Of a stretch of DNA of 64,000 nt, positions 61,852-64,000 are shown in pieces (the first letter of the stretch is position 1; every line of letters starts with the position of its first letter). A program made the position numbers and the translations under genes. The notes under the pieces were generated by a model. That model saw only the letters and a list, made by a program, of their open reading frames with translations. It was not told the origin of the DNA and made no database searches. Source of the DNA: Leishmania martiniquensis (taxonomy: Eukaryota; Euglenozoa; Kinetoplastea; Trypanosomatida; Trypanosomatidae); contig NC_090142.1 in NCBI RefSeq assembly GCF_017916325.1, positions 359,501 to 423,500 of the forward strand, read 5' to 3'.

Positions 61852-62391
61852 ATGCCCAACCCACTTGTACGGCTCGGCAAGGAGCTGAAGGAGGCGACGG
61901 AGCACCCCGACCCGGATATCCACCTGGAGTTGTATGACCCCGCAAAGGGCGACGGCGCCGGCTGCCGTAACCCGGATGTCGCATCGCCGCCCTCGCCGCC
62001 GCCCTGCCTGTACACGTGGCTCGCCATTCTCAAGGGTCCACCCGACACGCCCTTCGAGGGCGGCAGCTATCGTCTGGTGCTGAGCATTCCTCACGAGTAC
62101 CCCCTCGTTCCTCCCAAGGCGGCCTTCCTCACCAAAGTATTCCACCCAAACGTTGAGTTCAGTACGGGCAACGTCTGCCTCGACATACTCAGGAAGCGCT
62201 GGTCGCCGGTGTGGACGCTGGGTTCTGTGTGCCGCGCGATACTGAATCTCCTTGCGGAGCCGGAGTCGGAGAGCCCCTTCAACTGCGACGCCGGCAACCT
62301 CCTGCGTGCTGGGGACCTGGAAGGCTACGCAAGTCTCGTGCGGTACTACGCCATCACCGAGGCAGGCGCGCCGCCGTTCTCGGACGGCTAG
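61852..62391 (+). CDS. PEX4: ubiquitin-conjugating enzyme E2, PEX4-like
   Basis: The 179-residue protein is a complete UBC fold. It has helix 1 (VRLGKELKEATEH), a WLAILKGPPDTPFEGG strand region, the YPLVPPKAAFLTKVFHPN segment with HPN at 98-100, catalytic Cys109 in NVCLDIL, and WSPVWTLGSVCRAILNLL. The C-terminal SPFNCDAGNLLRAGDLEGYASLVRYY resembles PEX4, the E2 that monoubiquitinates the import receptor PEX5 for recycling at peroxisomes, here glycosomes. A ~20-residue insert (about 31-52, Pro/Gly-rich) lies between the first helix and the strand. The PEX4 assignment rests on the WTL-SVC and DA-NLLR-GD-GY patterns recalled from the family; another E2 is possible. The ATG is the first after the splice acceptor. 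Confidence 0.88.
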   Translation: MPNPLVRLGKELKEATEHPDPDIHLELYDPAKGDGAGCRNPDVASPPSPPPCLYTWLAILKGPPDTPFEGGSYRLVLSIPHEYPLVPPKAAFLTKVFHPNVEFSTGNVCLDILRKRWSPVWTLGSVCRAILNLLAEPESESPFNCDAGNLLRAGDLEGYASLVRYYAITEAGAPPFSDG

Positions 62392-64000
62392 GTATGACCA
62401 CTGGAGAAGAGCCGAGGTGAGAGAAGAGTGCCGGTGCGGGGTGGGTGGGGCGTAAAACACTGCAAGGAGACTCGGACAGACACAGTGTATGTGTGTGGGG
62501 GGGGAGGGAGGGAGGGAGGGGATCTGCGCTCGTTGCTCAATCGTGAGCTGTTGTCGTTGCTGTTGCTGCTGAATGCTTCGTTGTCTTTCGTCTCACGCAG
62601 TCCTTCTCAGAGGGGTGAGGGGGGAGGGCGTACAGGAGTTGTCTGAAGCAGCGCACGGGTGGTTCTATGATATGTTATTTTCCAAAGATACCCGCATGGG
62701 GGTGGCTGTCAAGGGAGCGTGACGTGATGCCGTGTGCGGCCTCGGAGGGAGTCACGGACGGTGTTTCCGTTCTGCTGCTGCAGGCAGGGCGCGCGGTGCT
62801 GCGCCAGCTGTATTCACACCCGCACATCTCCGCCTTCGCTGTTGCTTCTGTTTTTTATTTTCTTTCGTGTTTTACCCTCGGAGCTGCACCTTTCCCCCAC
62901 CGCGCCGTCTTCAACGCACGCACAGAGAGAGAGACAGACTCATGCCATCACCACCATCATCAGAGAGAGGGAGAGGGGTGATCAGGAGAACCGAGAAAAA
63001 AGTGGCGTGCTGCCAGTGCCGCTGCAGAGTGAAGCAACAACAAAAAAAGAAATGAGACTCCAAAAAAAGGCTTGTGAGCAAAGCAACGCTCAACAACAAA
63101 GTCCGACGCACCATTCGCGGAGGGGCACACCAAAGAGAGAGGTAAAGAGAGCATAGCCAGTACGGTCCTGCGTGACTGCCCGTTCGCGCTTCCTGCGCCT
63201 GCTGCACCACACACGAAGCCGGCGGCTCTCTCTGCAGGTGCCGCCATGACGCGTGCGAGCAATCATCAAGTCTTCTTCCCCTTCACTGAACTCTGCATGC
63301 GTGTATCTCGCCAGTCCCTCGTGCCCCTTCACCTTCTCTGGCCTTTCGGTTGTGTCTTCGTCCTTCGTCGCGCCGCCCCGCCTTTGCCGCGCGCGCGCGC
63401 GTGCCCATCGCCAACAGAGCATCATCACAGAAAAAGGGGGAGAGGGGAACAAAAGAGGCGGTCTGCCAAAGTTGGTTTCGCCTCTCTCTCTCTTTCGTTT
63501 TTTTTTTCTCTCTCTCTCCTGCGTCGGTGTGCGCGCTTCTGAACGCGCTCGCAGTGGCTGCAGCTTCGAGCGTAAACGAGCGCCTCTACTGCTTTCATAG
63601 CACTCTTCCGGCACAACAGTATCTCTCTCTCTCTCACGCTTCAGAGCCACGCAAGCACACCATCCGGTACACGTCTGCTCCATTGGCATACTCGTGTCTC
63701 TCTCTCTCTATTCGTCTCTGCCGTTGAGAAGCGTCTCACATCTTCTTGCCTTGTTTTGCTGTGCTTCTGTGTACCGCACATCTGTTGGTTCCAGTTCTCT
63801 GTCGGCTGTGTATTTGGTCCTCTCCTCTCGCTCTCTCTCGCTCTCCCTCGATTCATCCACTCACTGGCTGACAGACAGGCACACACAAGCGCTTTCTTTC
63901 CCCTCCCTCCCCCTTTTTTGTTTACAGGGCTCTCTCCTCTTTCTGTTGAGCGTCTGTACATACGTGTGCGTGTGTGTGTGTGTGGGGCTCGTGTGCGTCT
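62392..64000. other. 3' flank of the E2 gene and window end, no gene seen
   Basis: G-rich runs (about 62496-62520), purine and pyrimidine tracts and TG repeats to the window edge. Frames at 62734-63156 and 63246-63727 are low-complexity Ser/Arg/Leu-rich. A following gene may begin outside the window. Confidence 0.55.

Overview
The window looks like a nuclear chromosome segment of a trypanosomatid, most likely Leishmania. All recognisable protein genes lie on the + strand and none needs an intron. They are separated by kilobases of pyrimidine-rich, microsatellite-laden sequence, and an AG preceded by a polypyrimidine run (a candidate spliced-leader acceptor) sits just upstream of many start codons. 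Most genes use G or C at the third codon position. From memory, the pairing of a PFK-2/FBPase-like gene with a phosphoacetylglucosamine mutase fits Leishmania chromosome 7; I could not check this.

Left part (1-17.5 kb): a giant PFK-2/FBPase-like protein whose phosphatase motifs look intact but whose kinase motif is altered; two different membrane-anchored J-domain proteins; a small unrecognised gene with an odd reading-frame conflict at its N-terminus; then a decayed gene broken by many frameshifts. An antisense tRNA-Arg(ACG), with a Pol III T-run terminator, lies immediately after the decayed gene.

Middle part (17.5-23.2 kb): composition and codon use turn clearly more AT-rich. It holds an RRM protein with a polyproline tail, phosphoacetylglucosamine mutase (UDP-GlcNAc synthesis) and a doubtful small gene or relic. 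A gene-free 4 kb stretch follows.

Right part (27.4-57.8 kb): the most striking content is a three-gene array of giant type I membrane glycoproteins (about 2392, 1960 and 2264 residues). Each has a signal peptide, 18 collinear modules of about 95-100 residues with a two-cysteine pattern, one transmembrane helix and a cytoplasmic tail. The membrane-proximal ~804 residues are essentially identical in all three, down to the DNA; genes 2 and 3 share ~1,142 residues plus a mosaic of shorter identical blocks. The membrane-distal modules differ in patches and the cytoplasmic tails are unrelated. The middle gene has lost one G from a five-G run, which would truncate it before the membrane anchor. I do not recognise the family. 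A short broken ORF lies in the 7.8 kb gap between genes 1 and 2.

Right edge: a PEX4-like ubiquitin-conjugating enzyme, preceded by a 44-bp near-perfect inverted repeat. The last 1.6 kb shows no gene.
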